Positions 8,919 to 17,164 of a stretch of 30,434 nucleotides of DNA are shown in pieces. The stretch spans positions 382 through 30,815 of the forward strand of contig JAPOYU010000090.1 in assembly GCA_026706395.1 (NCBI GenBank), read 5' to 3'. How positions within the stretch are numbered: the stretch's first letter is position 1; every line of letters begins with the position of its first letter. The DNA is from Chloroflexota bacterium (GTDB lineage: Bacteria; Chloroflexota; Anaerolineae; Aggregatilineales; Phototrophicaceae). Below the pieces are notes generated by a model. The model made no database searches. It saw only the letters and a program-made list of their open reading frames with translations, and was not told the DNA's origin. Position numbers and translations under genes: made by a program.

Positions 8919-10871
8919 TCAGCCGCGGGCGAATTGGAGGAAGTGGCGCAATTCGCGCTCGCCTAGGTCCCGGCCCGGTTGCAGCACCAAATAGGCATCC
9001 GCCCATAGATCAGTCGGCAGGCCCTTATCCTCCGAGCAAGCTATCTTGCGCGACCGCTCCATAACGGTTCTGGCCAGGTATTCCGGCGACGCTCGCGCCG
9101 GAACATCCGCGTACAAGTAAATAAAATCTTGATGAACATCCAGTCGATGCACAGTCCAGTTTAAGCCGTTTAACTGGACTTCCAGCCAGAAGACCAGTTG
9201 TTCCGCCAACTCCTTGCGCAAGACCAATGCCGGGTCTGCCACTATCCAAACGAAAGCGAAAGGCTGTCTCGTATCGGATGCGGCCGCTTCCGAGTCGGCG
9301 CTGTCATCCCCATCCGAGCGGGCGCCGTTATCCGGCACATCGGCCAGCGCGCGCATTATGCGGTCACCTTGCAGGCGAATATCGCGCAGGTGCTTGTTTC
9401 CAGCGAATATCAAAGTCAAGCAGTGGTCGCCGACCGTCCCCCTCGAACACAGCATGTACTCAGCTTCGGCGCTCGGCAGCTTAACGAAGCGGATACGCGA
9501 TTGACCGCCGTCAGCGCTCCAGTCATCAGCGATCATCTTGCGCAGGGCGCGGAAGTCGCTAAGCGCCATATCGCCTGAAAAGGCGACGATGCGGTTATCT
9601 CGCGCGAGAACTGTGGCGTCCGCCGTCAGGTCACTCATCACCCTTGTCATCGTGACGGCAAGCTGCGCCAGCAAGGGATCGCTATCGCGGCTGGAGAGAG
9701 GCGCCCAGGAGGGGAAATCCGAAAGCCCAGCGGGCTGAGCGTCTGTTTGCGCATTCGCTTCCGTGTCTGCCTCATTGACTTCCAAGGCTTGCGCAGTCAC
9801 CGCCCCCGGCTCTTCTACGGCGGCCGGTACGGTAGTTGCGTCAAAATCTTCAACTGATTCAATCGCGGGCAAGCTCTCTGACAGGAAGCCCGGTTCCTTG
9901 ATGAACTTCTCCGTCTCCCGCAGCCACGCGGGCACCGCGCCTGTGCCCAAGGCGCCCGGCAACTCACGCGTCGTATCAAAGAGCGATTCCAGGGTCAGGT
10001 TTTCCAGGGCCGTGCTCTCATCGAGCACCGTATCCAGCATGCGCGCAAATTCTGCGCTATCGTCGATTATTTCCGCGTCGCCGTCATCCAGCCTTGCGGC
10101 AGGCGCGGCAAGCTGCCGGGATTCTCCGCTGGCTTCCGCCGTCAAGTTCTCAACCAAGTCCTTTACTGTTTCGCTCCTGCTGCCGGAGGCCACGGTCGTT
10201 TCGTCTACGGAAACATCGTCAGTCGCTACTTCTGTCGATGCCCCGCCGTCGCTCGTCTTGATGTAGCGAAAGCGCACGGTGTCACCCTCGTCATCCGGCT
10301 CCACCAAGAATTCCAGCGCCTCCTTGGCCGCGGCCTGCTCCGGTCGCGGATTCAGCAGTTCCAGCGACGCCTGCAGTCGCCGCCGTGTATAGTTCAGCCC
10401 CGGTTCGTCCCCAAACAACTCTCCAACAAGCGACTCAATGGTAACCGTGTCTTCGCTGAGTTCAGCCGGCGCATCATCCTTCGCCGGAGGCAATGAGCCA
10501 TACGCCGATCTCAGCGAACCTTCCAGAATCGGAATCAGCGAGCGCGCCATCACTGGAATATCAACAACGCCTTGTATGCGATAGCGCCGCGCCAGTTCAT
10601 GCACCGAATCAAGATCTGGCGCCAGCACGATAGCGATTTCCGACTGACGCGAACGTATCAACTCAATCATGATCGAGGGTGAAACCGTCAGGTCTGAGGT
10701 ATCCAGCAATACCAGATGCTGTGAGGTCTCACGCAGTTGCTCGATGGCATTGCGAATGTCGGCTACAGTGGTAACGCTGTACTCGCCAAGCGCCTCCAAG
10801 GCGCGTTTGACATCAATCGCAAACTGCACGTTGCGCGTGATAAGCATGATCTGCTTAATCGCAATCGCCAT
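8919..10871 (-). CDS. Pseudo-receiver / Roadblock-like / IS200 TnpA-like fusion protein
   Basis: A 650-residue protein of unknown function. Residues 5-120 look like a CheY-type receiver: LVLLD places Asp57 at the phosphorylation position. However, the usual acidic pair after strand 1 is Thr-Arg (ITRN), and the Lys before the conserved Pro is missing, so it is probably a pseudo-receiver. Residues 130-395 are an acidic, Ala/Thr/Ser-rich, likely disordered linker with short hydrophobic helices. Residues about 399-510 resemble a Roadblock/LC7 domain (TVLARDNRIVAFSG, then a helix and the CLTLIFAG strand). Residues 536-650 match the order of an IS200/IS605 TnpA: VWIVAD start, DFIYLYADV where the HUH motif should be, an ARTVMERSRKI helix, LWADAYLVLQPG, and ELRHFLQ where the catalytic Tyr helix should be. 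HxH is F583-x-Y585, and Tyr is Phe644, so the domain should be catalytically dead. The ATG at 10871 is chosen over a GTG at 10931 because the promoter -10 lies at 10922-10927. Domain calls are by eye. Confidence 0.7.
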   Translation of the reverse strand: MAIAIKQIMLITRNVQFAIDVKRALEALGEYSVTTVADIRNAIEQLRETSQHLVLLDTSDLTVSPSIMIELIRSRQSEIAIVLAPDLDSVHELARRYRIQGVVDIPVMARSLIPILEGSLRSAYGSLPPAKDDAPAELSEDTVTIESLVGELFGDEPGLNYTRRRLQASLELLNPRPEQAAAKEALEFLVEPDDEGDTVRFRYIKTSDGGASTEVATDDVSVDETTVASGSRSETVKDLVENLTAEASGESRQLAAPAARLDDGDAEIIDDSAEFARMLDTVLDESTALENLTLESLFDTTRELPGALGTGAVPAWLRETEKFIKEPGFLSESLPAIESVEDFDATTVPAAVEEPGAVTAQALEVNEADTEANAQTDAQPAGLSDFPSWAPLSSRDSDPLLAQLAVTMTRVMSDLTADATVLARDNRIVAFSGDMALSDFRALRKMIADDWSADGGQSRIRFVKLPSAEAEYMLCSRGTVGDHCLTLIFAGNKHLRDIRLQGDRIMRALADVPDNGARSDGDDSADSEAAASDTRQPFAFVWIVADPALVLRKELAEQLVFWLEVQLNGLNWTVHRLDVHQDFIYLYADVPARASPEYLARTVMERSRKIACSEDKGLPTDLWADAYLVLQPGRDLGERELRHFLQFARG

Positions 10872-10921
10872 CGCTAAACCTGTGTGACAATCTTCGAGAA
10901 GGTCTATGAAAGCCTGTCTAG

Positions 10922-10950
10922 ATTTTAGCACATCTGCCGATACCGACCAA
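10922..10950 (-). promoter_or_regulatory. Promoter of the receiver/TnpA-like gene
   Basis: On the minus strand TTGGTC (10950-10945), a 17-base spacer ending in TGC, then TAAAAT (10927-10922). The -10 is five of six to consensus and has the extended TGn element. It gives a leader of about 45 bases to the ATG at 10871 and separates this gene from the lipoprotein upstream. Confidence 0.55.
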
Positions 10951-10961
10951 CGATCCCGCGC

Positions 10962-11693
10962 TTAGCCCGCCACCACCGCTACCGCGCTGCAATCGCCATA
11001 TTCTGTGGTGAAATCGCCGCTAACCCATCCCATCTGATTATCAAAGTTTAAGCGCCACCAACTGTGCTCGCTGTTGCGTCCGGTGATCGCCGCCAACGTG
11101 CCGCTTCGCAAAACAGTAATGATGCGATAACCGGTGCTTGGTCCCTCGCGGAAATTCAAGCCAACGTTAACCAACGCGCGGCAGACACCGTCATCCGGAA
11201 TGAACGGGATGTTCCCCTGCTGAACAGGCGTGGCGAGCACTTGCGCCGGCGATTCGCGCACTACGACAGTGATCTCGTCCGGCTCACTTACCACTGCGGA
11301 GCGATAGGCCACCGCCCGCAACGTGATCGCGCCAATGTCACGCCGCCGCGGCAAATAATTGAGGACGGCCGGCAGCGACAAGTCTCCCTGAAGCGATTCT
11401 GACGACACCGTCCGCACGATCTGATCGTTAACAAACAGCTGCACTCGATTCACCCCGACGCTATCCGTCGCCAACACAGAGACCAGAATCTCCTCACCGA
11501 TGACAAATTCGTCGCCGTCCTTCGGCGACTCAATCTGTATTGTCGGTGGTCCAGTGGGTACTAGTGTCGCTTGATTCTGATTTGAATCGTCAGAACGACC
11601 TTGAAGGTTGCAGCCGGCCAAAAGCAGGCAAACGCAAATTGGCAGCGCAGAGCATCGCAGATCTCGAACTATGCGGCGATACTGCTCTCTCAT
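10962..11693 (-). CDS. Lipoprotein with Ig-like and SH3 domains
   Basis: Exported lipoprotein of 243 residues. The signal peptide has a basic start, a hydrophobic core and lipobox LLAGC with the lipid-modified Cys at residue 28. A short polar linker follows. Next is an Ig-like beta-sandwich (about 48-135; SPKDGDEF, a strand pattern with NRVQLFVND) of the kind found in bacterial surface proteins. A bacterial SH3 domain fills about 165-240 (LNFREGPSTGYRIITVL, WWRL, GWVSGDF), a fold that usually binds cell-wall peptides or glycans. The start ATG at 11693 overlaps the miaB stop as TGATG, so translation is coupled to miaB; a TTG one codon earlier is less likely. Role is probably envelope binding or scaffolding; the substrate is unknown. 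Confidence 0.85.
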   Translation of the reverse strand: MREQYRRIVRDLRCSALPICVCLLLAGCNLQGRSDDSNQNQATLVPTGPPTIQIESPKDGDEFVIGEEILVSVLATDSVGVNRVQLFVNDQIVRTVSSESLQGDLSLPAVLNYLPRRRDIGAITLRAVAYRSAVVSEPDEITVVVRESPAQVLATPVQQGNIPFIPDDGVCRALVNVGLNFREGPSTGYRIITVLRSGTLAAITGRNSEHSWWRLNFDNQMGWVSGDFTTEYGDCSAVAVVAG

Positions 11694-13078
11694 CAACCGG
11701 CGACGACAAGCGGCGGATCCTGTTGTGGTTCCGCTTGCGGCAAACGCGCCTGCATGCTCCAGGGTCCCGTCCAGGTGACTTCAACCTGGGCCAGTCTGCC
11801 CTTCCATGCGCCCGGCGCTTCAAAAAAGACCAGCTTGTTCTGCGGCGTGCGCGCGCGCCATCTGCCTTTGTGTTGGTCTTCGACTAGAACTTCGACCTGC
11901 CGACCAAGATATTTCGCATTAATCTCCGCCACTACCCGCGCTTGCAAGTCCTCAAGCATCCGGTGGCGTTCACGCTTTTCAGCTTCGGGCACGTCATCCG
12001 GCATTCGCCTGGCGCTCACGGTCTGCGGCCGCGAACTGTAGCGCGCCAAGTGCGCTTTATCGAGCTTCAGCTCCTCCAGCACAGCGTAGGTTTTCATAAA
12101 CTGCTCGCCGGTCTCGCCGGGGAAGCCGACGATGATATCCGTATGGATAGCCACATCCGGAATGATCTTACGGATCTTCGCCACCAGCTTGCGATATTGG
12201 TCGGCTGTATAGCCGCGCCGCATCCGCGCCAGCACTGCATCATCGCCCGCTTGAATCGGAACTTCGATGTGTGGCATGACTCGCGGCAGTTCGGCGACAG
12301 TTTTCAGCAGTTTTTCGGTCATCCAGTTGGGATGGCTCGTCAAGAAGCGAATCCGCTCCAAGCCAGTTTCTTCCGCGGCGCCGTGCACAACCCGCAGCAA
12401 ATCCGCCAGATCTGGTCCATCTGCTACGTCTTTGCCATAACGATCGACAATCTGCCCAAGCAGCGTCACTTCCTTCACGCCTTGGGCCGCCAGGCTGCGC
12501 ACCTGGGCCAGGATTTCGCCGACGCGCCGGCTGCGCTCGATGCCGCGCCGAAACGGAATAATGCAGAACGTACAGGCATGTGAGCAGCCATATACAATCG
12601 GGACGTGCGCGCATACCAGCTCGCCCCGCTCATGCAAGGGCAGAATCAACTCGCCATCCTGCAGCGCGTCACGTTCCTTCCGCGCATCCGCCTCCAGCTC
12701 AAGCACATCCGCCTCGTCCATTCGCTCTTTGAGGAAACTGACCAGCGGCGCCGGATCGGAAGGCGGCATGAACACATCAACATAGGGCAAACGCTGGCGC
12801 ATCCAAAGCGGATCGCGCATTCCCACCATGCAGCCCATCACGCCGATCACCTTCTCCGGCTGCTCCTGCTTGATTTTGTTGAGCAGGTGCAAGCGGCCAA
12901 GTCCTTTGTCTTCGGCGCTCTGCCGGACCACGCATGTATTGACCACCATGATGTCAGCGTCTTCGGCTCGAAGCGCCGCGCGGTGTCCCAGCTTCTCCAG
13001 TTCGGAGGCCAACAACTGCGAGTCGGCCACATTCATCTGACAGCCGAGAGTCCAGATATGATATTGCATGGTCTTCAC
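11693..13078 (-). CDS. miaB: tRNA 2-methylthio-N6-isopentenyladenosine synthase MiaB
   Basis: Radical-SAM methylthiotransferase that adds a methylthio group to isopentenyl-A37 of tRNAs reading U-starting codons. The 461-residue protein has the N-terminal UPF0004 domain with three cluster cysteines, C13 (TLGCQMN), C49 (NTCVVR) and C83 (GCMVG). The radical-SAM CxxxCxxC is C165/C169/C172 in GCSHACTFC. A C-terminal TRAM domain covers about 385-455. The GTG at 13078 is used because AGGT lies 5 bases before it; an internal ATG 9 bases on would leave an overlong spacer. A good promoter lies just upstream at 13100-13128. The closely related MtaB and RimO families share the layout; the N-terminal TLGCQMN and overall length favour MiaB. 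Confidence 0.93.
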   Translation of the reverse strand: MKTMQYHIWTLGCQMNVADSQLLASELEKLGHRAALRAEDADIMVVNTCVVRQSAEDKGLGRLHLLNKIKQEQPEKVIGVMGCMVGMRDPLWMRQRLPYVDVFMPPSDPAPLVSFLKERMDEADVLELEADARKERDALQDGELILPLHERGELVCAHVPIVYGCSHACTFCIIPFRRGIERSRRVGEILAQVRSLAAQGVKEVTLLGQIVDRYGKDVADGPDLADLLRVVHGAAEETGLERIRFLTSHPNWMTEKLLKTVAELPRVMPHIEVPIQAGDDAVLARMRRGYTADQYRKLVAKIRKIIPDVAIHTDIIVGFPGETGEQFMKTYAVLEELKLDKAHLARYSSRPQTVSARRMPDDVPEAEKRERHRMLEDLQARVVAEINAKYLGRQVEVLVEDQHKGRWRARTPQNKLVFFEAPGAWKGRLAQVEVTWTGPWSMQARLPQAEPQQDPPLVVAG

Positions 13079-13099
13079 AACTTACCTGACAGCGCGCAT

Positions 13100-13128
13100 A
13101 TTCTAGTCGAAGCTCGACCGTCGGTCAA
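13100..13128 (-). promoter_or_regulatory. Promoter of miaB
   Basis: Minus strand TTGACC (13128-13123), 17-base spacer, TAGAAT (13105-13100). Each box is five of six to the sigma-70 consensus, the best-scoring pair by eye in the window. Leader to the GTG is about 16 bases. Confidence 0.65.
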
Positions 13129-13211
13129 TGCGCGCCAGGCGCTGAACGCCTGGTTCAACGCGAATGCAGCAGCTAAACCTCGCCCGCCGCCTTCATCCCC
13201 GATGCCGGCGA

Positions 13212-15779
13212 TCAGGCCCAAACGATCTTCTGCGGAACGAAAGATGTGTGCAAATATTCGTGATATGGCAGTATCCGCACTGAAAAGCCGACATTCCCCG
13301 TCAAGCGATAGACGTGCTCCGCGGTAAACGTATAGAGTCCGCTGCCATTTTCATACTGAATCCGCATATCGACGGACTCTCCATCGCGAATATTCCCGGC
13401 ACTATCCAGCATGCCGTAGTAGAGTTGCACCTTGACATCCTCGGGGCGCAGACTGCCCAGCACCACGCGGGCATGGATATCCGTCCGGCTGCCAATCTCA
13501 ACATCGCCATCGCGGATGTCAACGTCCAATACCTTTACTTCGTGCCAGACTCGATCGAGATGTCTGCGCCAATCAACATAGGCTGCCGTCCCCTCGTAGT
13601 CAGCTGCGTTCATTGCCTGGCTCACCAGGAATCGCGGCACGTAAAACTCGTCGGCATACTCTTGCACCATGCGATGCGTATTGAAGAAATGCGACAATTC
13701 CGCCATGCTGCGCTTGACTCGGCGAATCCACTCGCGCGGCAGGCCATCGCGGGCCTGTCGATAGAAGAGCGGCGCAATATCTTGCTCCAGCAAGTTGTAC
13801 AGCGCCTGACTCTCAACGTAGTCTTGATGCGCCCATTCTTCTTCTTCGTATTCCTCGCCATGCCCGATCGACCAACCAACATCAGGAGAATAGGCCTCCG
13901 CCCACCAGCCATCCGGTATGCTGCAATTCAAGCCGCCGTTGTAGATGACCTTCATCCCGCTTGTGCCGCTGGCTTCCTTGGGGCGGCGCGGATTGTTCAG
14001 CCATATATCGACGCCTTGCACCATATACCGCGCGACATTCATATCGTAGTTTTCCAGGAAGACGATCGAATTGCGGAAGTCCTGATCGCGCGCCACATTG
14101 ACGATCGTGCGGATAAACTCTTTGCCTTCATTATCATGCGGATGTGCCTTGCCAGCGAATATAATCTGCACCGGTCTATCCGGGTCGGTCAACAAGCGCC
14201 GCAATCGTCCCAAATCACGGAAGATCAAGGTCGCGCGCTTATACGTGGCGAAGCGCCGCGCGAATCCGATAGTCAGCGCGTCTGGATTCAGCACTTCGTC
14301 AGCCGCTTCGATTTCCGTCTGCGATACACCCCGCCGCTGCAGCTGCATACGCAACCGGTCTCGCGCGAAGGCAACCAGCCTTTCTCGCCGGCGTACATGC
14401 GTGCGCCACAATTCCGCATCCGGGATGGTTTTCACCCCTTCCCAAATCTCCCGCCGAGACTCTTCAGAGCGCCAGCCCGGATCCAGATATCGATCAAAGA
14501 GCTGCGCCATTTCCTGGCTGACCCAGGTCTGGACGTGCACGCCATTAGTGATCGCGCGAATCGGGACTTCATGCTCCGGCACATCAGGATAAACCCAATT
14601 CCACATCGCCCGCGACACGCCGCCGTGCAGCTGCGCCACACCATTCGTCCCTGATGAAAGATTCAAAGCCATCACCGACATGGAAAACAGTTCATAATGG
14701 CCCATGGTCTCCCGACCCAGATCGAGAAACTGGTCGCGACTTATCCCCAGCTCGCGCACCAGATCTGCAAAATGCTCGTCTATGAGATCAAAGCCAAAAC
14801 GTTCCAAACCGGCCGGCACCGGGGTATGAATCGTAAAGACGCTGCTCGCTGCGGTCAATGCTTTGGCCTGCTCGAATGTCAAGCCGTCATTCCGCATGAA
14901 ACAACGAATCCGTTCCAAGAGCAGGAAGGCGGAGTGGCCCTCGTTCATATGGAAGATATCGGCCTTGATGCCCAAGGCGCGCAGCAGCCGCACGCCGCCG
15001 ATGCCCAACAGGAGCTCCTGACGTATCCGCGTTCTCCGATCTCCGCCATACAGCCGATCCGTCAGGTTGCGGTCTTCCTCCCGCGCATTATCATCGATGT
15101 TGGTGTCCAGCAGATACAGCGATACCCGGCCGACCCGCACTTTCCAAATCTGGGCGACCAGCTCCCGACCCGGCAAAGGCACACAGATTTTCACCGGCGC
15201 GCCCGACTGATCCGTCTGAAGCTTCACCGGAAGGTTCACGTAGTCATTGAGGGGATAGGACTCGAGCTGGTATCCGTCCGCGTTGAGATACTGCTGGAAG
15301 TACCCTTCCTGGTACAGGATTCCCACTCCAACAAGCGGGATATTCAAATCGCTGGCGCTCTTCAAATGATCGCCACTTAGAACACCCAAGCCGCCGGAGT
15401 AATTCTGCAAGCACTCCGTCAAGCCGAATTCCATCGAAAAATACGCGATCACAGGCTGTTTTGCCAAATGACCGTACTGCCGGTCAAACCAGGTATTCTC
15501 GGCGCGCATGTATTCGTCAAAGTTGCGGCAAACCCGTGAGTAGTGCGCCATAAAGGATGTGTCACCGACCAGCGAATTCAACCGCTCCTGGTTCATCAGC
15601 CCCAGCATCCATTCCGGGTTGTGATGCGTCTCCTCCCACAAGTCAGGATCCAGACGCCGAAAAAGCGCTATGGCTTCATGATCCCAAGCCCAGCAAAGGT
15701 TGTACGTGAGCTCATGCAATCGACGTAATTCAGCGGGAAGTTTCGGCGCTACATTGACGCGGGCGACCGGCTGTACCAT
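13212..15779 (-). CDS. glgP: Alpha-glucan (glycogen) phosphorylase, GT35
   Basis: PLP-dependent phosphorylase that releases glucose-1-phosphate from glycogen or maltodextrin. The protein has 855 residues. The N-terminal DUF3417 segment (LHELTYNLCWAWDHEAIALF) marks the short bacterial/archaeal type rather than the E. coli GlgP/MalP type. The PLP-lysine signature EASGTSGMK places the Schiff-base Lys at residue 610. The C-terminal 130 residues form a beta-rich extension. I chose ATG 15779 because AGGGAG sits 8 bases before it; an ATG 30 bases upstream has no such site. It faces a divergent CBM48 gene and lies next to glgA and glgC, so it is the breakdown arm of a glycogen locus. Exact chain-length preference cannot be read from sequence. 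Confidence 0.95.
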   Translation of the reverse strand: MVQPVARVNVAPKLPAELRRLHELTYNLCWAWDHEAIALFRRLDPDLWEETHHNPEWMLGLMNQERLNSLVGDTSFMAHYSRVCRNFDEYMRAENTWFDRQYGHLAKQPVIAYFSMEFGLTECLQNYSGGLGVLSGDHLKSASDLNIPLVGVGILYQEGYFQQYLNADGYQLESYPLNDYVNLPVKLQTDQSGAPVKICVPLPGRELVAQIWKVRVGRVSLYLLDTNIDDNAREEDRNLTDRLYGGDRRTRIRQELLLGIGGVRLLRALGIKADIFHMNEGHSAFLLLERIRCFMRNDGLTFEQAKALTAASSVFTIHTPVPAGLERFGFDLIDEHFADLVRELGISRDQFLDLGRETMGHYELFSMSVMALNLSSGTNGVAQLHGGVSRAMWNWVYPDVPEHEVPIRAITNGVHVQTWVSQEMAQLFDRYLDPGWRSEESRREIWEGVKTIPDAELWRTHVRRRERLVAFARDRLRMQLQRRGVSQTEIEAADEVLNPDALTIGFARRFATYKRATLIFRDLGRLRRLLTDPDRPVQIIFAGKAHPHDNEGKEFIRTIVNVARDQDFRNSIVFLENYDMNVARYMVQGVDIWLNNPRRPKEASGTSGMKVIYNGGLNCSIPDGWWAEAYSPDVGWSIGHGEEYEEEEWAHQDYVESQALYNLLEQDIAPLFYRQARDGLPREWIRRVKRSMAELSHFFNTHRMVQEYADEFYVPRFLVSQAMNAADYEGTAAYVDWRRHLDRVWHEVKVLDVDIRDGDVEIGSRTDIHARVVLGSLRPEDVKVQLYYGMLDSAGNIRDGESVDMRIQYENGSGLYTFTAEHVYRLTGNVGFSVRILPYHEYLHTSFVPQKIVWA

Positions 15780-15787
15780 ATTGAGGG

Positions 15788-15793
15788 CTCCCT
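15788..15793 (-). promoter_or_regulatory. Ribosome binding site deciding the glgP start
   Basis: AGGGAG on the minus strand, 8 bases before the ATG at 15779. It lies inside the longer open frame starting at 15809, which has no comparable site, so the shorter start is favoured. Confidence 0.6.
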
Positions 15794-15832
15794 GACTGCT
15801 CGCTAGCATGCTAAATGCGTCTCAAACCTGCC

Positions 15833-15838
15833 ATTCTA
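15833..15838 (-). promoter_or_regulatory. Candidate -10 element of glgP
   Basis: TAGAAT on the minus strand within GTTAGAATG, about 55 bases before the glgP ATG. A TTGCAC lies upstream but at 22 bases, too far for a classic -35, so the promoter call is tentative. Confidence 0.35.
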
Positions 15839-15962
15839 ACGCTTAACGAGCCGTTTTTCAGTGCAAGAATCACCGCGTCCTGTTACCAATTTCGCGTCCA
15901 CATCGTGGTCTTAGGCCCGGCCGGGTGGTCCCGTGCAGTTTAAGGTCACATACTTGACTTAC

Positions 15963-15991
15963 TTCATTCCAACAGCCAGTTGTGATACGAT
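15963..15991 (+). promoter_or_regulatory. Candidate promoter of the CBM48 gene
   Basis: TTCATT (15963-15968), 17-base spacer, TGA then TACGAT (15986-15991). It is an extended -10 with a weak -35. The leader to the ATG at 16044 is about 45 bases. A TTGACT at 15954 is too far from this -10 to be its partner. Confidence 0.4.
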
Positions 15992-16043
15992 AAGACCAGT
16001 GTTGGTTGATTCAATACATTTGCTCGACAGAAGAGGAGAACAC

Positions 16044-16340
16044 ATGCTGAAGAAACGTTACCTAAAGAGCCGAAATAGCGTCCAGGTCACGTTTTATACA
16101 GCTGAAGCGATCAATGCAGACAGTATATGCCTCGTCGGTGACTTCAACGACTGGGACGAAACAGCCACGCCGATGACGCCGCTGAAAGACGGGCGCTTCA
16201 AAGTCATGCTCGAGCTTGAACCCGAGCGCGATTATGAATTCCGTTATCTGGTGGACGGCGAAGAATGGCACAACGATTGGGAAGCCGATTGCTACGTGTC
16301 CAACATCCACGGCAGCGACAACTGCGTCGTCAACACCTGA
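16044..16340 (+). CDS. Stand-alone CBM48 (isoamylase N-terminal / AMPK-beta-like) protein
   Basis: A 98-residue cytosolic protein consisting almost only of a glycogen-binding CBM48 module. The signature is LVGDFNDWDE (residues about 29-38), then the PMTPLKDGRFKVMLEL strand pair, the YEFRYLVDGEEW hairpin and the WEADCYVSN tail; the Trp residues are those expected to stack on glucan. No catalytic domain is attached. It has a strong Shine-Dalgarno (GAGGAG, 16033-16038, 5 bases before ATG), its own promoter and a terminator, so it is an independent single-gene unit inside the glycogen locus. By analogy it may tether or regulate glycogen enzymes; that is inference. A start further upstream in the same frame at 15933 is rejected because it precedes the promoter. 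Confidence 0.88.
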   Translation: MLKKRYLKSRNSVQVTFYTAEAINADSICLVGDFNDWDETATPMTPLKDGRFKVMLELEPERDYEFRYLVDGEEWHNDWEADCYVSNIHGSDNCVVNT

Positions 16341-16349
16341 AACCATGTG

Positions 16350-16381
16350 CAGGTCTCCTATACGGAGGCCTGTCCTTTTCT
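16350..16381 (+). terminator. Rho-independent terminator after CBM48 gene
   Basis: Nine-bp stem CAGGTCTCC / GGAGGCCTG (16350-16358 and 16364-16372, one G-T wobble), 5-base loop TATAC, then TCCTTTTCT. It starts 10 bases after the CBM48 stop and ends against the stop of the convergent LLM gene. Confidence 0.8.
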
Positions 16382-17161
16382 CTAATCATTCATCCGGTCG
16401 CGCCAGGACAGCAGCGCCTTGACCTTGCCGTAATCGGGCGGCACTGCCGTCATCATGATGAAGTGCGTGCAACCGGCCTCGGCGTAGGCATCCAGGTCCC
16501 CGGGGATATCATCGGCGCCGGTCAGGGACACAGTTCTCTCAACCGCCGCGGGATCGCGCCCAACTTCGCCGCACCATCGGTCCAGCACAGTACACTTGTG
16601 GGCGTATGTCTCCGGCGGGCCAAAGCCATTCCACAAGTCCGCATGCTGCGCCGTCAGCTTCAGCGTGATCTTCTCCCCGCCGCCGCCGATCATGATGGGA
16701 ATGGGATTGCGCACCGGCGGCGGCAATTCTTTGCCCATACGCTCTTTGATGATCGGCAGCGCCTCGCCCAAATCGCGCAGTCGGCTGCCCGCCGTGCCGA
16801 ACTCGTAACCGAAGTCAACATAGTCCTTTTCGAACCAGCCAGAGCCGATGCCCAATATCAGACGGCCGCCGCTGATATGATCGACCGTATTCGCCATCTG
16901 CGTCAGCAGCGCCGGATTGCGATAACTGTTGCAGGTCACCAAGGTGCCGATCTCGGGGCGCGATGTCAGCATGGCGATCGCTGTCAAGAGGGTCCAGCCC
17001 TCAAAGTGATTGTTGTTTCCCTCGCCATAGAGCGGGAAGAAGTGGTCCCAATTCCAGATCGAGTCCACGCCCAGCGCTTCGCTGGCTTTCACCGCTTCGG
17101 CATACGTCTCATAACTCACATGCTGCGGATGCAATTGCACCCCGACTTTGAACTTGCCCAT
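16382..17161 (-). CDS. LLM-class, probably F420-dependent oxidoreductase
   Basis: Luciferase-like TIM-barrel oxidoreductase of 259 residues. Typical family features are the GVQLHPQ first strand, WNWDHFFPL (near residue 37), the CNSYRNPALLTQMANTVDHI helix, GRLILGIGSGWFEKDY (near 99-114) and IPIMIGGGGEKITLKLTAQH (near 153-172). The pattern, especially GIGSGW..DY and PIMIGGGG, is that of F420-using rather than FMN-using members, but this cannot be proven by eye. The substrate is unknown. It follows glgC by 3 bases, and its AAAGGTGA ribosome site includes the glgC stop, so it is made together with the ADP-glucose genes although no glycogen role is known for this family. Confidence 0.86.
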   Translation of the reverse strand: MGKFKVGVQLHPQHVSYETYAEAVKASEALGVDSIWNWDHFFPLYGEGNNNHFEGWTLLTAIAMLTSRPEIGTLVTCNSYRNPALLTQMANTVDHISGGRLILGIGSGWFEKDYVDFGYEFGTAGSRLRDLGEALPIIKERMGKELPPPVRNPIPIMIGGGGEKITLKLTAQHADLWNGFGPPETYAHKCTVLDRWCGEVGRDPAAVERTVSLTGADDIPGDLDAYAEAGCTHFIMMTAVPPDYGKVKALLSWRDRMND

Positions 17162-17164
17162 ATT

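Noticed and set aside
8919..10871. An active IS200/IS605 transposon
   Set aside because: HUH histidines and the catalytic Tyr are replaced, no flanking hairpin ends or TnpB are seen, and the domain is the end of a longer regulated protein.
13314..14654. A 446-residue plus-strand frame opposite glgP
   Set aside because: Antisense shadow of a certain phosphorylase gene; no motif and no ribosome site.
15933..16043. Upstream extension of the CBM48 protein
   Set aside because: The extension covers the promoter and the GAGGAG ribosome site and has no similarity to the family N-terminus.
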